Shown here: one piece after another, positions 1-6,807 of the stretch
How positions within the stretch are numbered: position 1 is the first letter of the stretch
Layout: every line of letters starts with the position of its first letter
IMG/VR virus record: IMGVR_UViG_3300048033_000170
Span: 1 to 33,395 of that record
Source of the DNA: a virus
Reading direction: 5' to 3' (one strand)
Length of the DNA: 33,395 nt
The notes under the pieces: model-generated
Told to the model about the DNA's origin: nothing
The model's input: only the letters and a program-made list of their open reading frames with translations
The model's database searches: none
Position numbers and translations under genes: made by a program

Positions 1-2
1 TA

Positions 3-395
3 CAAGAAGCGCAAAGATTAGCTGGTTTAGGATTTTCTGAAGAAGCAATTTGCCAGGCGTGTTTAGGTTGTAGTCCAGATACATTATTAAGAAGAAAGAA
101 AGAATTTCCAGAAATTGCGGAATATATAAGGCGTGGAAAAATGAAAAGCATTGAAGAAGTATCTAACGCTCTTTATAGGTCCGCTATTGGTTTACATGGT
201 AAAGAGCCATCAGTAAGCGCGCAGATCTTCTTCTTAAAGAATAAAGGCAAGCAAGCTGGCAATGATTGGGCGGACATTCAACAAGTAGAAACAAATATAA
301 ACCTTAAAGACGCACTCACGCACGCAAGCGCAAGAATAATAAACGGCGAAACAATAGAACATGAAACGCTAAACTTAAAAGATGCTAAAGACTAA
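3..395 (+). CDS. terS: Terminase small subunit, 5'-truncated second copy
   Basis: The reading frame is open from base 3 and enters the window already inside the gene. It corresponds to residues 23-152 of the complete copy at 32900-33358 and differs from it by one amino acid (Ile in place of Val in the RSA(I/V)GLHG stretch). The ATG at 141 is internal and not a start. TerS recognises the packaging site and loads the large subunit on concatemeric DNA. The fragment is best read as the wrap-around end of one circular genome, not as a second gene, although a real tandem duplication is not excluded. Confidence 0.9.
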   Translation, partial: QEAQRLAGLGFSEEAICQACLGCSPDTLLRRKKEFPEIAEYIRRGKMKSIEEVSNALYRSAIGLHGKEPSVSAQIFFLKNKGKQAGNDWADIQQVETNINLKDALTHASARIINGETIEHETLNLKDAKD

Positions 396-404
396 CGCCA
401 GCAA

Positions 405-422
405 GCACGCGAGCAAGCGTGC
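405..422. other. Perfect GC-rich hairpin after terS
   Basis: The arms GCACGC (405-410) and GCGTGC (417-422) form a perfect 6-bp stem with a 6-base loop, 10 bases after the terS stop. No T-tract follows, so it is not a standard intrinsic terminator. Confidence 0.5.
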
Positions 423-450
423 ATATATTAGCAATGCATTAAAAGTTTGT

Positions 451-506
451 GCGTTATTGCATGGATTCATGCACGCAAGCGTTCATGCATGGCGTAATAA
501 CAACGC
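451..506. other. Nested inverted repeats built on TGCATG/CATGCA
   Basis: TGCATG (458-463) and CATGCA (468-473) form a perfect inverted repeat with a 4-base spacer, and a third copy, CATGCATG, sits at 484-491. The outer words GCGTTATT (451-458) and AATAACAACGC (496-506) are also complementary apart from a 3-base insertion. It could be a terminase-binding site or other protein-binding element; the function is inferred only from position. Confidence 0.45.
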
Positions 507-513
507 ATACAGC

Positions 514-558
514 GATAGTAGGCACTTACTTACATAATGTTAGTTAGTACTCACTATC
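514..558. other. 45-bp imperfect dyad upstream of terL
   Basis: Two 20-base arms (514-533 and 539-558) flank ATAAT. They match at 15 of 20 positions when one is reverse-complemented, with the ends GATAGT/ACTATC perfect. Each arm also contains a short direct repeat (ACTTACTT; GTTAGTTAGT). This layout suits a dimeric binding site such as a packaging or cos/pac element. Confidence 0.45.
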
Positions 559-636
559 ATTTAGACCCCCTGTCTTGCGTGAGCGGCGGGGTACAGTACA
601 TGGAACTGTTGCGATAATTTTTTGTAGGTAATTTTA

Positions 637-2169
637 ATGAAATATAAACCAGAAGAAGAAAAACTATTAATGACTGAGCTTTGGTCACCAGTAATCAAAG
701 ACAATCCATTAAACTTCGTCAAATTCGCCTTCCCATGGGGAATGAAGGACACCCCCCTCGAAGACTTTAAAGGACCAAGGAAGTGGCAGGAAAAAATTTT
801 GAGAGAAATGACAATACACATTCAACGTAATGGTGTTAAAGATTTACCAGAGATGTTTAGAATGGCAGTTGCTTCAGGTCGTGGTATTGGTAAATCAGCT
901 TTGGTTGCTTGGATTATTCTTTGGATGTTATCAACAAGGTTAGGATCAACAATAATTGTTACTGCTAACACCGAACAACAGTTAAGAAGTAGAACATGGG
1001 CAGAGCTAGGTAAATGGCTCACGCTATCTATTAATTCTCATTGGTGGTCAAAGACCGCTACAACCATAAAACCAGCACCATGGTTTGATGAGGCTTTAGA
1101 GCGAGACTTAAAAATAGATACTGGTTATTATTATGCCCAAGCACAGTTATGGAGTGAGGAAAACCCAGATGCGTTTGCAGGTATCCATTCATCTTACGGC
1201 GTATGCTTGATTATGGATGAAGCATCAGGTATTCCTTCTCCTATTTATTCAGTCAGCGAGGGTTTCTTCTCCGAACCCACGCCTAACAGATTTTGGTTTA
1301 CTTTCTCCAACCCACGCAGGAATCAAGGACCTTTCTACGATTCCTTCCATAGCGCAAAACCATTCTGGAAGAACGAGCAGATCGACTCACGCACGGTTGA
1401 AGGCACGGACAAGGAACTCTTCAACAAGATGATTGAGCAGTACGGCGAAGATTCTACCGTTGCGCGCGTGGAGGTGATGGGCGAGTTCCCATCCGCGGAT
1501 GATGATACTGTTATACCAATGGAACTAATTAAAAGCGCAGTCGATAGAGATGTCTCCCTCGCCGCAAGCGAGCCTATCGTTTGGGGTGTTGATGTTGCTA
1601 GGTTTGGTGGAGATAGCTCAGCCCTATGCGTGCGTCAAGGAAACCATGTGATTGAAATACAATCATTTGCTTCTATGGATTTGATGCAGTTTTGTGGCGT
1701 GATAAAAAATCGTTATGACGACTGCACCGCAATCGAGCGACCACAAGAAATATTGGTTGATGTAATTGGTTTAGGCGCAGGCGTAGTCGATAGACTCGCC
1801 GAGCAGAACTTACCTGTGCGTGGCGTAAATGTTGCCGAAGCACCTGCTACGAAAAAAAATTATTTAAACTTGCGTGCGGAGTTGTGGTTTGCTATTAAAG
1901 ATTGGTTAGCACATAGAGATTGTAGATTACCAGATGATAGTGAGTTAGAGGCTGAATTAGCTTCCCCCTTATATAAATATACTTCTAGTGGTAAAATAAA
2001 AATAGAAAGTAAAGACGAGATGCGCAAAAGAGGTATTAAGTCTCCAGATAAAGCAGATGCGCTTGCATTAACAATGGCAAGTTCAGCTGCAAGTTTTAGT
2101 GGAAGTGGTAGTCAATTCGGCTATAATTTCAGACAACCTCTTAAATCAAGAATAATTAGAGTAGGATAA
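637..2169 (+). CDS. terL: Terminase large subunit
   Basis: This 510-residue protein is the packaging motor that pumps DNA into the prohead and cuts concatemers. The N-terminal ATPase shows a Walker A motif, GRGIGKS, near residues 81-87, and a Walker B region, LIMDEASG, with the Asp-Glu pair near 193-194. The C-terminal RNase H-like nuclease shows GVDVARFGGDSS near residue 317, ILVDVIGLGAG near 372 and KADALAL near 472, which supply the expected acidic residues. Length is normal for phage TerL. The start has only a weak AGGT-type ribosome binding site (near 627), but no better ATG exists. terS precedes it across the structured gap and the portal follows after one small gene. Confidence 0.97.
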   Translation: MKYKPEEEKLLMTELWSPVIKDNPLNFVKFAFPWGMKDTPLEDFKGPRKWQEKILREMTIHIQRNGVKDLPEMFRMAVASGRGIGKSALVAWIILWMLSTRLGSTIIVTANTEQQLRSRTWAELGKWLTLSINSHWWSKTATTIKPAPWFDEALERDLKIDTGYYYAQAQLWSEENPDAFAGIHSSYGVCLIMDEASGIPSPIYSVSEGFFSEPTPNRFWFTFSNPRRNQGPFYDSFHSAKPFWKNEQIDSRTVEGTDKELFNKMIEQYGEDSTVARVEVMGEFPSADDDTVIPMELIKSAVDRDVSLAASEPIVWGVDVARFGGDSSALCVRQGNHVIEIQSFASMDLMQFCGVIKNRYDDCTAIERPQEILVDVIGLGAGVVDRLAEQNLPVRGVNVAEAPATKKNYLNLRAELWFAIKDWLAHRDCRLPDDSELEAELASPLYKYTSSGKIKIESKDEMRKRGIKSPDKADALALTMASSAASFSGSGSQFGYNFRQPLKSRIIRVG

Positions 2170-2562
2170 ATGGATTATAAAATTGAAGATTTGATAAAAA
2201 TGATGAACATACAAAATATGGGAACATTATATCAAAACAAAGATTTGCCTTTTGTAGACAGAGTTATTAATCCACAAGATTATCCAACCCCAAGTATTTT
2301 AGATGAAGGTGGTAGGATGCAAACACACTTTATGTCTGCTACGCCAGATAGAGAAGGTAATTGGTTTGCTTATCCAAACATAATTTTTGAAGATGGTAAT
2401 TATAAAAAGTTAGACCTAAATGAAGATCAAGCTTTAGAATATGCAAAGAAATCTGGCAACATTATTTCTTTTGGTAAAAATAAAAACGCTGCAATAAATT
2501 TTTCAAAAAATTATAAACCAGAAGAGTTTAAAGAATATTACAAAGGACTTTTACAGGAATAA
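2170..2562 (+). CDS. Conserved small phage protein between terL and portal
   Basis: This 130-residue protein starts on the base after the terL stop, with AGG in the terL end as a close ribosome binding site. It contains a DEGGRMQTHFM stretch followed by WFAYPNIIFEDG and an ALEYAKKSGNIISFG segment. Proteins with this pattern recur near portal genes of marine phages in my memory, always without assigned function. It has no signal peptide or membrane segment. The lysine-rich C-terminus and its place in the packaging/head operon suggest a head-assembly or virion role, but that is inference. Confidence 0.85.
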   Translation: MDYKIEDLIKMMNIQNMGTLYQNKDLPFVDRVINPQDYPTPSILDEGGRMQTHFMSATPDREGNWFAYPNIIFEDGNYKKLDLNEDQALEYAKKSGNIISFGKNKNAAINFSKNYKPEEFKEYYKGLLQE

Positions 2563-2565
2563 AGT

Positions 2566-4722
2566 ATGGCAAAGAAATATAAAGAAGAAGAAATCATGGC
2601 CGCAGTACAAGAAGAAGGCGATATGAACGACCTAGTAGGCGTGATTAAATCCGAGATGGATGATGCCAAAGACTTCATACATCAAGTAGGCGCAGAAAGA
2701 GCTGAATCAACAGAATACTACCTTGGTACAGAGCCAGAAGGAACTAGCTCATTACAATCAGAGTTTGTATCTACAGATGTGCGAGAAAGTGTTTTGTTTA
2801 TGTTGCCATCCATCATGCGTACTTTTTTTGGTACTAAGAAGATTGTAGAGTTTGTACCCAAAGGACCAGAAGATATCCAATTAGCAGAACAACAAACAGA
2901 TTATATTAATTATTTAATCAGAGAAAAGAATCCTGGCTTCCAAGTTTTATATGATGTGTTCAAAGATGCATTAGTAAGAAAAACTGGTTTTATTAAGGTT
3001 TTTTGGGATGACAGCGTAACTGCATCCACGCACGAATACACGAATATAGATCCACAATCCTACCAAGCATTAATCCTTGATAAGAATGTAGAAGTCGTAG
3101 AAGAATCAGTCACCAACGAAACCATTATTACTTTTGACCCTGTAAGCCAAGAAGAGGTTACTCAAGAAATACCAGCAAGTTATGACCTAACCATTAGAAG
3201 ATTAAAACCAAAAGACCAAGTATGTATTGAGTCTGTACCACCAGAAGAAATATTAATTTCAAGACACGCACGCGATATAGAAACTGCTTCTTACGTTGCT
3301 CATAGAATGATTAAATCCGTGTCCGACCTAGTAGCTATGGGTTACGACCAAGAAGAAATAGAACAGTATGCAGGTTATGGCGGTAGCGCACTTGACCCAG
3401 AAAGCTACGAAGAACAAGAAGCAAGAAACCCATTTGATAACATGGTATACCCAGATAGAAACGATGCTGGCGGTAAAGATGTTTTATACGTTGAGCATTA
3501 CCTATACTATGATTTTGACGGTGATGGTATTGATGAGCGAATCAGAGTTTGCACAGCAGGTAATGGTTTAGAAGTTCTTAATGTAGAACCGTGGGATGAA
3601 CTACCAATATGTATGTTCTGTCCTGACCCAGAACCACACACAGCTATTGGCTCATGCCCTGCTGATTATCTAAAACCAATTCAATCTGCTAAATCACAAA
3701 TCATGCGTGATACCTTGGATTCACTAGGACATTCAATCTTCCCAAGAATGGGTGTTGTTGAAGGTCAAGTAAATATAGACGATGTACTTAATACAGATAT
3801 CGGTCAGCCGATTCGTATGCGTGCGCCAGGAATGGTACAACCATTTGCTGTACCTTTTGTTGGTAAAGAAGCTTTCCCAGTTCTAGGATATTTAGACGAA
3901 GCTAAAGAAAACAGAACTGGCGTATCTAAAGCAAGCGCAGGATTAAACGCAGAAGCTTTACAGTCTACAACCTCCGCAGCCGTAACTGCTACTATGAGTG
4001 GTGCGCAAGGCAGAATAGAACTTATATGCAGACATTTTGCTGAAGGTGGCTTAAAAGCTATGTTTAAAACAGTAAATAACTTGGTAATCAAGCACCAAAA
4101 TGCACAAGATGTCTTTAGATTAAACGGTAAATTTATACCTGTAGACCCAAGATATTGGGATTCAGACAAAGATATGGTAGTCAATGTGGCTATATCTAAA
4201 TCATCTGACCAAGAAAAATTTGGAGTTCTTACACAAGTCGCAGGAAAACAAGAACAAATATTACAATTATTAGGGCCACAGAATCCTCTAGTATCAATGC
4301 AACAATATGCTAACACCTTAACAAGAATGATCGAGCTGGCAGGATTCCAAGATGCACAATCCTTTGTGAATACAGAAGTTCCGCCCATGCCTCCACAACC
4401 GCAAGAGCCACCACAGCCAGACCCAGCTGCTTTATTAGCACAGGCTGAAGCTCAAAAGGCACAGGTACAAGCTCAGAAAGCTATCATTGATGCAGAGACA
4501 GATAGAATGAAAATTATCATGGATGATGATAGGCAAAGAGATATCGAAGAGGCACAACTTAGAATTAAAGCTTTAGAGCTGCAGGCTAAGTATGGTGCGC
4601 AAATAAACATTGCAGAAATTAATGCTATTATGGAGCGAGACAGAGAAAATATTAGACAAAATGCAAAAGATCAAGCTCAAGGATTATTTACAGGCAATGT
4701 ACCACCAACACAAAATATTTAA
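2566..4722 (+). CDS. Portal protein
   Basis: The 718-residue product matches the large portal of P22-like and related marine podophages: the dodecameric ring at one capsid vertex through which DNA is packaged and ejected. Recognisable features are the N-terminal helical start, the VRESVLFMLPSIMRTFFG segment, the long acidic beta region, and a GNGLEVLNVEPWDELP-type wing. After about residue 600 comes a Pro/Gln-rich linker, then an Ala/Gln/Lys/Glu-rich coiled coil resembling the barrel extension of long portals. The start is preceded by AGGAATAAAGT. It lies directly in the terL operon. A 194-residue antisense frame inside it is a shadow. Confidence 0.93.
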   Translation: MAKKYKEEEIMAAVQEEGDMNDLVGVIKSEMDDAKDFIHQVGAERAESTEYYLGTEPEGTSSLQSEFVSTDVRESVLFMLPSIMRTFFGTKKIVEFVPKGPEDIQLAEQQTDYINYLIREKNPGFQVLYDVFKDALVRKTGFIKVFWDDSVTASTHEYTNIDPQSYQALILDKNVEVVEESVTNETIITFDPVSQEEVTQEIPASYDLTIRRLKPKDQVCIESVPPEEILISRHARDIETASYVAHRMIKSVSDLVAMGYDQEEIEQYAGYGGSALDPESYEEQEARNPFDNMVYPDRNDAGGKDVLYVEHYLYYDFDGDGIDERIRVCTAGNGLEVLNVEPWDELPICMFCPDPEPHTAIGSCPADYLKPIQSAKSQIMRDTLDSLGHSIFPRMGVVEGQVNIDDVLNTDIGQPIRMRAPGMVQPFAVPFVGKEAFPVLGYLDEAKENRTGVSKASAGLNAEALQSTTSAAVTATMSGAQGRIELICRHFAEGGLKAMFKTVNNLVIKHQNAQDVFRLNGKFIPVDPRYWDSDKDMVVNVAISKSSDQEKFGVLTQVAGKQEQILQLLGPQNPLVSMQQYANTLTRMIELAGFQDAQSFVNTEVPPMPPQPQEPPQPDPAALLAQAEAQKAQVQAQKAIIDAETDRMKIIMDDDRQRDIEEAQLRIKALELQAKYGAQINIAEINAIMERDRENIRQNAKDQAQGLFTGNVPPTQNI

Positions 4723-4744
4723 TTTAGAAGTATTGGAAGGCGAT

Positions 4745-4876
4745 ATGGTTTACGTTGGTAAAGATATAAAAGCAAAAACTAAAGATGACGCATTGAGAAT
4801 TATGTCTCTTATGTCTGGTGGTGAAGTTAATTCAGATTCGGAAATTATATTTATTGAACAGAAGGAGTTACACTAA
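4745..4876 (+). CDS. Small hypothetical protein, first of the micro-gene cassette
   Basis: A 43-residue frame begins at an ATG placed four bases after GGAAGG (4735-4740). That spacing decides this start over an in-frame ATG at 4610 inside the portal gene. The protein reads MVYVGKDIKAKTKDDALR, then a Met/Ser-rich turn and an acidic C-terminus. Unlike its neighbours it is not strongly basic. The pattern (a 'modified by context' beta strand followed by a helix) gives no family. Its stop overlaps the next start by one base, so translation is probably coupled. Confidence 0.65.
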   Translation: MVYVGKDIKAKTKDDALRIMSLMSGGEVNSDSEIIFIEQKELH

Positions 4877-5004
4877 TGAAATACATAAGAAAGTTTTGGG
4901 TATGGTTAAAAGAAACGATACATAAATTTTTAAACTGGTTTGATAGTTTTATGACACCAGCACCAGTTGTTAAAAAAAGAGGTAGACCAAGGAAGAAGAA
5001 ATAA
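4876..5004 (+). CDS. 42-residue protein with amphipathic helix and AT-hook-like tail
   Basis: The start is preceded by AAGGAG at 4862-4867 and overlaps the previous stop by one base. The N-terminal two thirds is an aromatic amphipathic helix (MKYIRKFWVWLKETIHKFL) and the C-terminus is KKRGRPRKKK, containing the RGRP core of an AT-hook, which binds the minor groove of AT-rich DNA. A membrane-surface or DNA-binding role is possible. No family is recognised. It shares a one-base overlap with the next gene. Confidence 0.7.
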   Translation: MKYIRKFWVWLKETIHKFLNWFDSFMTPAPVVKKRGRPRKKK

Positions 5005-5261
5005 TGGCAACACCAAGAAAAGGCAAAGCAAAAGTAAAGATAACTAAATCTGGTAAAAAGGTTAGTTATGGTCAAGCAGGTAAAGCCAAAGGTGGTGGCC
5101 CTAGAGTTAAGCCAGGAACATCTAAAGGTGATTCATATTGCGCTAGAAGTCTTGGTATAAAGAAAAGATTATCTAAGAAAAAACAAAACGACCCAAACAC
5201 TCCAAACAACCTATCAAGAAAAAGATGGAAATGTGTTGGAGCTAAATCAAAAAGAAAATAA
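5004..5261 (+). CDS. Lys-rich conserved marine-phage protein
   Basis: This 85-residue, extremely basic protein has a GDSYCARSLGIKKRLSKKK segment and a C-terminal RKRWKCVGAKSKRK, with two conserved-looking cysteines. This Cys-Ala-Arg ... Arg-Lys-Trp-Lys-Cys pattern recurs in tiny basic proteins of many marine phages; I recall it under the name DUF6321, which is unverified. The charge suggests nucleic-acid binding, for example packaged inside the capsid with the DNA. Its start overlaps the previous stop by one base and GGAAGAAG provides the ribosome binding site. Confidence 0.8.
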   Translation: MATPRKGKAKVKITKSGKKVSYGQAGKAKGGGPRVKPGTSKGDSYCARSLGIKKRLSKKKQNDPNTPNNLSRKRWKCVGAKSKRK

Positions 5262-5266
5262 TAAAT

Positions 5267-5428
5267 ATGGCAAAAGATTCAATACCAAAAAATGTAGTAA
5301 ACCCAGCCCTATACGCAAGCGTGAAAGCTGCCGCTAAAAGAAAGTTTGATGTATACCCAAGCGCGTATGCTAATGCGTGGCTTGTAAGAGAGTATAAAAA
5401 GAAAGGCGGTAAGTATAGAAATGCCTAG
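5267..5428 (+). CDS. 53-residue basic protein with YPSAYANAW motif
   Basis: An ATG frame of 53 residues follows the previous stop by five bases. It contains VNPALYASVKAAAKRKF and then YPSAYANAWLVREYKKKGG, a pattern I recall in many marine phages and algal viruses, where it appears as a short helix-turn-helix-sized domain without known function. The residue pattern leaves little doubt that it is a gene despite its size. Its end overlaps the next start by eight bases. The ribosome binding site is weak, so expression probably depends on coupling. Confidence 0.8.
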   Translation: MAKDSIPKNVVNPALYASVKAAAKRKFDVYPSAYANAWLVREYKKKGGKYRNA

Positions 5429-5687
5429 AGATACTGATGGTTTAGCTAAATGGTTTGAAGAAAACTGGGTTGATATAGGTTCTAAAAAGAAAGATGGAAG
5501 CTATGAAAAATGCGGTAGAAAATCTGCCAAAGGATCTAAAAGAAAATATCCTAAATGCGTGCCAGCTTCAAAAGCTAAAAGAATGACTGTTTCACAAAAG
5601 AAAAGTGCAGTTAGAAGAAAACGAGCAAAGCCACAAGGCGTAGGTGGCAAACCCACCAATGTTAAAACCATAATTAAAAAGAAGTGA
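5421..5687 (+). CDS. Basic Cys-containing conserved protein
   Basis: The 88-residue product begins with an acidic helix around residues 8-19 (AKWFEENWVDIGSKKK), followed by SYEKCGRKSAKGSKRKYPKC. The pair of cysteines about 20 residues apart sits in a strongly basic context, and the C-terminus is a Lys/Arg-rich tail. I recall this EENWVDI...KCGR signature as DUF5872 in marine phages, but the name is not checked. A nucleic-acid-binding or internal head role fits the charge and the neighbours. The AAGGCGGT stretch at 5403-5410 could serve as its ribosome binding site. Confidence 0.8.
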   Translation: MPRDTDGLAKWFEENWVDIGSKKKDGSYEKCGRKSAKGSKRKYPKCVPASKAKRMTVSQKKSAVRRKRAKPQGVGGKPTNVKTIIKKK

Positions 5688-5779
5688 GATTATTAAAAGA
5701 TTTATTAGAAAAATATTTAGAATGGTCTTTACAAAAAAAGGCTGATAAAATGTTTTTAAAAGCAAAACAAGGAGAATAA
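5684..5779 (+). CDS. 31-residue helical peptide, GTG start
   Basis: The frame starts at GTG, overlapping the previous TGA by the four-base GTGA, and stops just before the next ribosome binding site. The product is one amphipathic helix (LLKDLLEKYLEWSLQKK) followed by a basic end. The evidence is positional: it exactly fills a 94-base space that would otherwise be empty, and the overlap mode matches its neighbours. No family is recognised. Confidence 0.5.
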   Translation: MRLLKDLLEKYLEWSLQKKADKMFLKAKQGE

Positions 5780-5781
5780 TT

Positions 5782-5859
5782 ATGCCAGGATATGGATATG
5801 GTAAACCAGCAATGAAACCTAAAAAGAAAAAAACAAAACCTAAGAAAAAAGGAAAGTAA
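5782..5859 (+). CDS. 25-residue Gly-Tyr/Lys peptide
   Basis: It has a perfect AAGGAG ribosome binding site (5769-5774) seven bases before the ATG. The peptide starts MPGYGYGKPAMK and ends in a run of Lys and Pro-Lys. Peptides beginning MPGYG with a poly-lysine end occur in many marine phages as far as I recall, so I consider it real. Such a composition could condense or coat DNA, or help solubilise a complex; nothing is known. Confidence 0.65.
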   Translation: MPGYGYGKPAMKPKKKKTKPKKKGK

Positions 5860-5860
5860 T

Positions 5861-5974
5861 ATGCCTTTTAGTAAATACTCACCAAAACAAAAGAAATTAG
5901 CTAAAGTAGCAAAACCAAGAAATAAAATTACTGCTGCTGACTTTAAAAAGCTACAAAAGAAAAAGAAAAAGTAA
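5861..5974 (+). CDS. 37-residue MPFxKYSPKQKKLA-type peptide
   Basis: The frame follows AAAGGAAAG. The peptide MPFSKYSPKQKKLAKVAKP followed by RNKITAADFKKL and a Lys run matches a pattern I recall from many marine cyanophages and other marine phages. It is basic with one likely helix at ITAADFKKLQ. The function is unknown; conservation across unrelated phages argues for a virion or DNA-binding role. It overlaps the next start by one base. Confidence 0.75.
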   Translation: MPFSKYSPKQKKLAKVAKPRNKITAADFKKLQKKKKK

Positions 5975-6114
5975 TGAAAATAAAAGCACCTAAAGGTTAT
6001 CATTTTATGAAAGATGGCAAGACCTATAAGCTTATGAAACATACTGGTAAGTTTGTAAAACATAAAGGTGCTTCACTTACAGCAGAACTTCCTGTAATTA
6101 AAAAACATAAATGA
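5974..6114 (+). CDS. 46-residue MKIKAPKGYHxMK-type protein
   Basis: The frame overlaps the previous stop by one base and the next start by four (ATGA). The sequence starts MKIKAPKGYHFMKDGKTYKL and continues MKHTGKFVKHKGASLTAEL; the two halves look like paired beta strands rich in Lys and His. I recall near-identical small proteins in many marine phage genomes, all uncharacterised. It closes the cassette of nine tiny genes that separates portal from nuclease and lysis genes. Confidence 0.75.
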   Translation: MKIKAPKGYHFMKDGKTYKLMKHTGKFVKHKGASLTAELPVIKKHK

Positions 6115-6476
6115 AACCACAATCTGCCAAAGCTAAAGGCAGAGCTTTACAACAATGGGTTGTAGATAAGCTCGTTGAATTACTTGGCTTTGACCCAGAA
6201 GATTTAGAATCAAGACCCATGGGTTCTAATGGTGAAGATATTATTATGGGTGTTCAATCAAGAAAACAATTCCCTTACTCAGTAGAGTGCAAAAACCAAG
6301 AATCAGTTAATGTATGGAAAGCATACGAACAATCGCAAGAAAACTGTAAAGCTTACGAACCTTTGGTTATAATAAAGAGAAATAGAACAAAGCCTCTCGC
6401 ATTAGTCGATGCTGAATACTTTATAAGGTTACATAATGATAGACAAGCTAATAAAACCAGTAACGAAGATTCTTGA
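6111..6476 (+). CDS. PD-(D/E)XK nuclease, possibly resolvase-like
   Basis: The 121-residue protein has the compact PD-(D/E)XK arrangement: an N-terminal helix with AKGRALQQWVVDKL, then SNGEDIIMG (catalytic Asp near residue 43), then YSVECKNQE (Glu-x-Lys near residue 59), then a basic helix. Length and layout resemble Hjc-like Holliday-junction or VRR-type nucleases, which trim branched DNA before packaging. Its start overlaps the previous stop (ATGA). Its last 41 bases overlap the holin start, an unusually long overlap in this genome. Confidence 0.8.
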   Translation: MKPQSAKAKGRALQQWVVDKLVELLGFDPEDLESRPMGSNGEDIIMGVQSRKQFPYSVECKNQESVNVWKAYEQSQENCKAYEPLVIIKRNRTKPLALVDAEYFIRLHNDRQANKTSNEDS

Positions 6477-6807
6477 TAAGTTCATACCAGACGCAGACAC
6501 AAAACAACAGATAGCGTATGAACTTGCAACCATGTCGAAAAAGCACATCCATGAGATTGCTAAAGCACAAATAGAGGTAAACAAAGAAGAAGCTAAAGGT
6601 AATTGGTTTCAGTCATCTTGGCGACCTGCAACAGCATGGATTTGTGTTTGTGGTTTTGCAGTAAACTTTTTAATTAGTCCACTCGCTGCTCCTTTTGGTA
6701 TTGATATACCACAAGCAGATACATCTACTATGTTGCCTGTTTTAATGGGTATGTTAGGATTGGGTGGTATGAGAAGTTATGAGAAAACTAAAGGATTAAC
6801 AAAATGA
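6436..6807 (+). CDS. Holin, 3TM gene-transfer-agent type
   Basis: This 123-residue membrane protein matches the 'holin of 3TMs' family (Pfam GTA holin). A soluble amphipathic N-terminus of about 55 residues is followed by the family's SWRPATAWICVCGFA segment, a hydrophobic stretch to about residue 85, and a second hydrophobic region LPVLMGMLGLGGMRS. It would form lesions in the inner membrane to release the endolysin encoded immediately after it (ATGA overlap). AAGG at 6426-6429 precedes the ATG, placing the start inside the nuclease gene. Confidence 0.85.
   Translation: MIDKLIKPVTKILDKFIPDADTKQQIAYELATMSKKHIHEIAKAQIEVNKEEAKGNWFQSSWRPATAWICVCGFAVNFLISPLAAPFGIDIPQADTSTMLPVLMGMLGLGGMRSYEKTKGLTK

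Larger units (their letters stand above)
1..432. repeat. Left copy of imperfect terminal direct repeat
   Basis: Bases 1-432 align without gaps to 32964-33395. I count 10 substitutions (at 65, 179, 182, 186, 221, 227, 251, 260, 302 and 305), about 97.7% identity, and the last 127 bases are identical. The repeat holds most of terS and the first bases of the terS-terL gap. Nine of the ten differences are synonymous. The repeat shows that the map is circular or terminally redundant, but true phage terminal repeats are normally identical, so this looks like the overlap of two strain variants joined by assembly. Confidence 0.95.
396..636. other. Structured non-coding gap between terS and terL
   Basis: This is the longest gene-free stretch in a genome where most genes abut or overlap. 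It contains three separate symmetric elements (405-422, 451-506, 514-558) and a CCCC/GGGG-flanked GC-rich patch near 566-592. I find no credible gene in it: the only ATG frame of any length (461-547) has no ribosome binding site. The position between the two terminase genes makes it a candidate for the packaging recognition or cleavage site. A terL promoter could also lie here, but I see no convincing one. Confidence 0.6.

Noticed and set aside
3-395. Second, functional terS gene
   Set aside because: The frame lacks the first 22 residues because it begins at the window edge, and the identity with the right copy points to wrap-around of the same locus.
461-547. 28-residue ATG frame in the terS-terL gap
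   Set aside because: No ribosome binding site, and the frame crosses the inverted repeats; structure explains the sequence better.
3804-4388. 194-residue minus-strand frame inside the portal gene
   Set aside because: It lies wholly antisense to a well-supported gene, has Cys/Ser-rich composition typical of reversed AT-rich coding DNA, and lacks a ribosome binding site.
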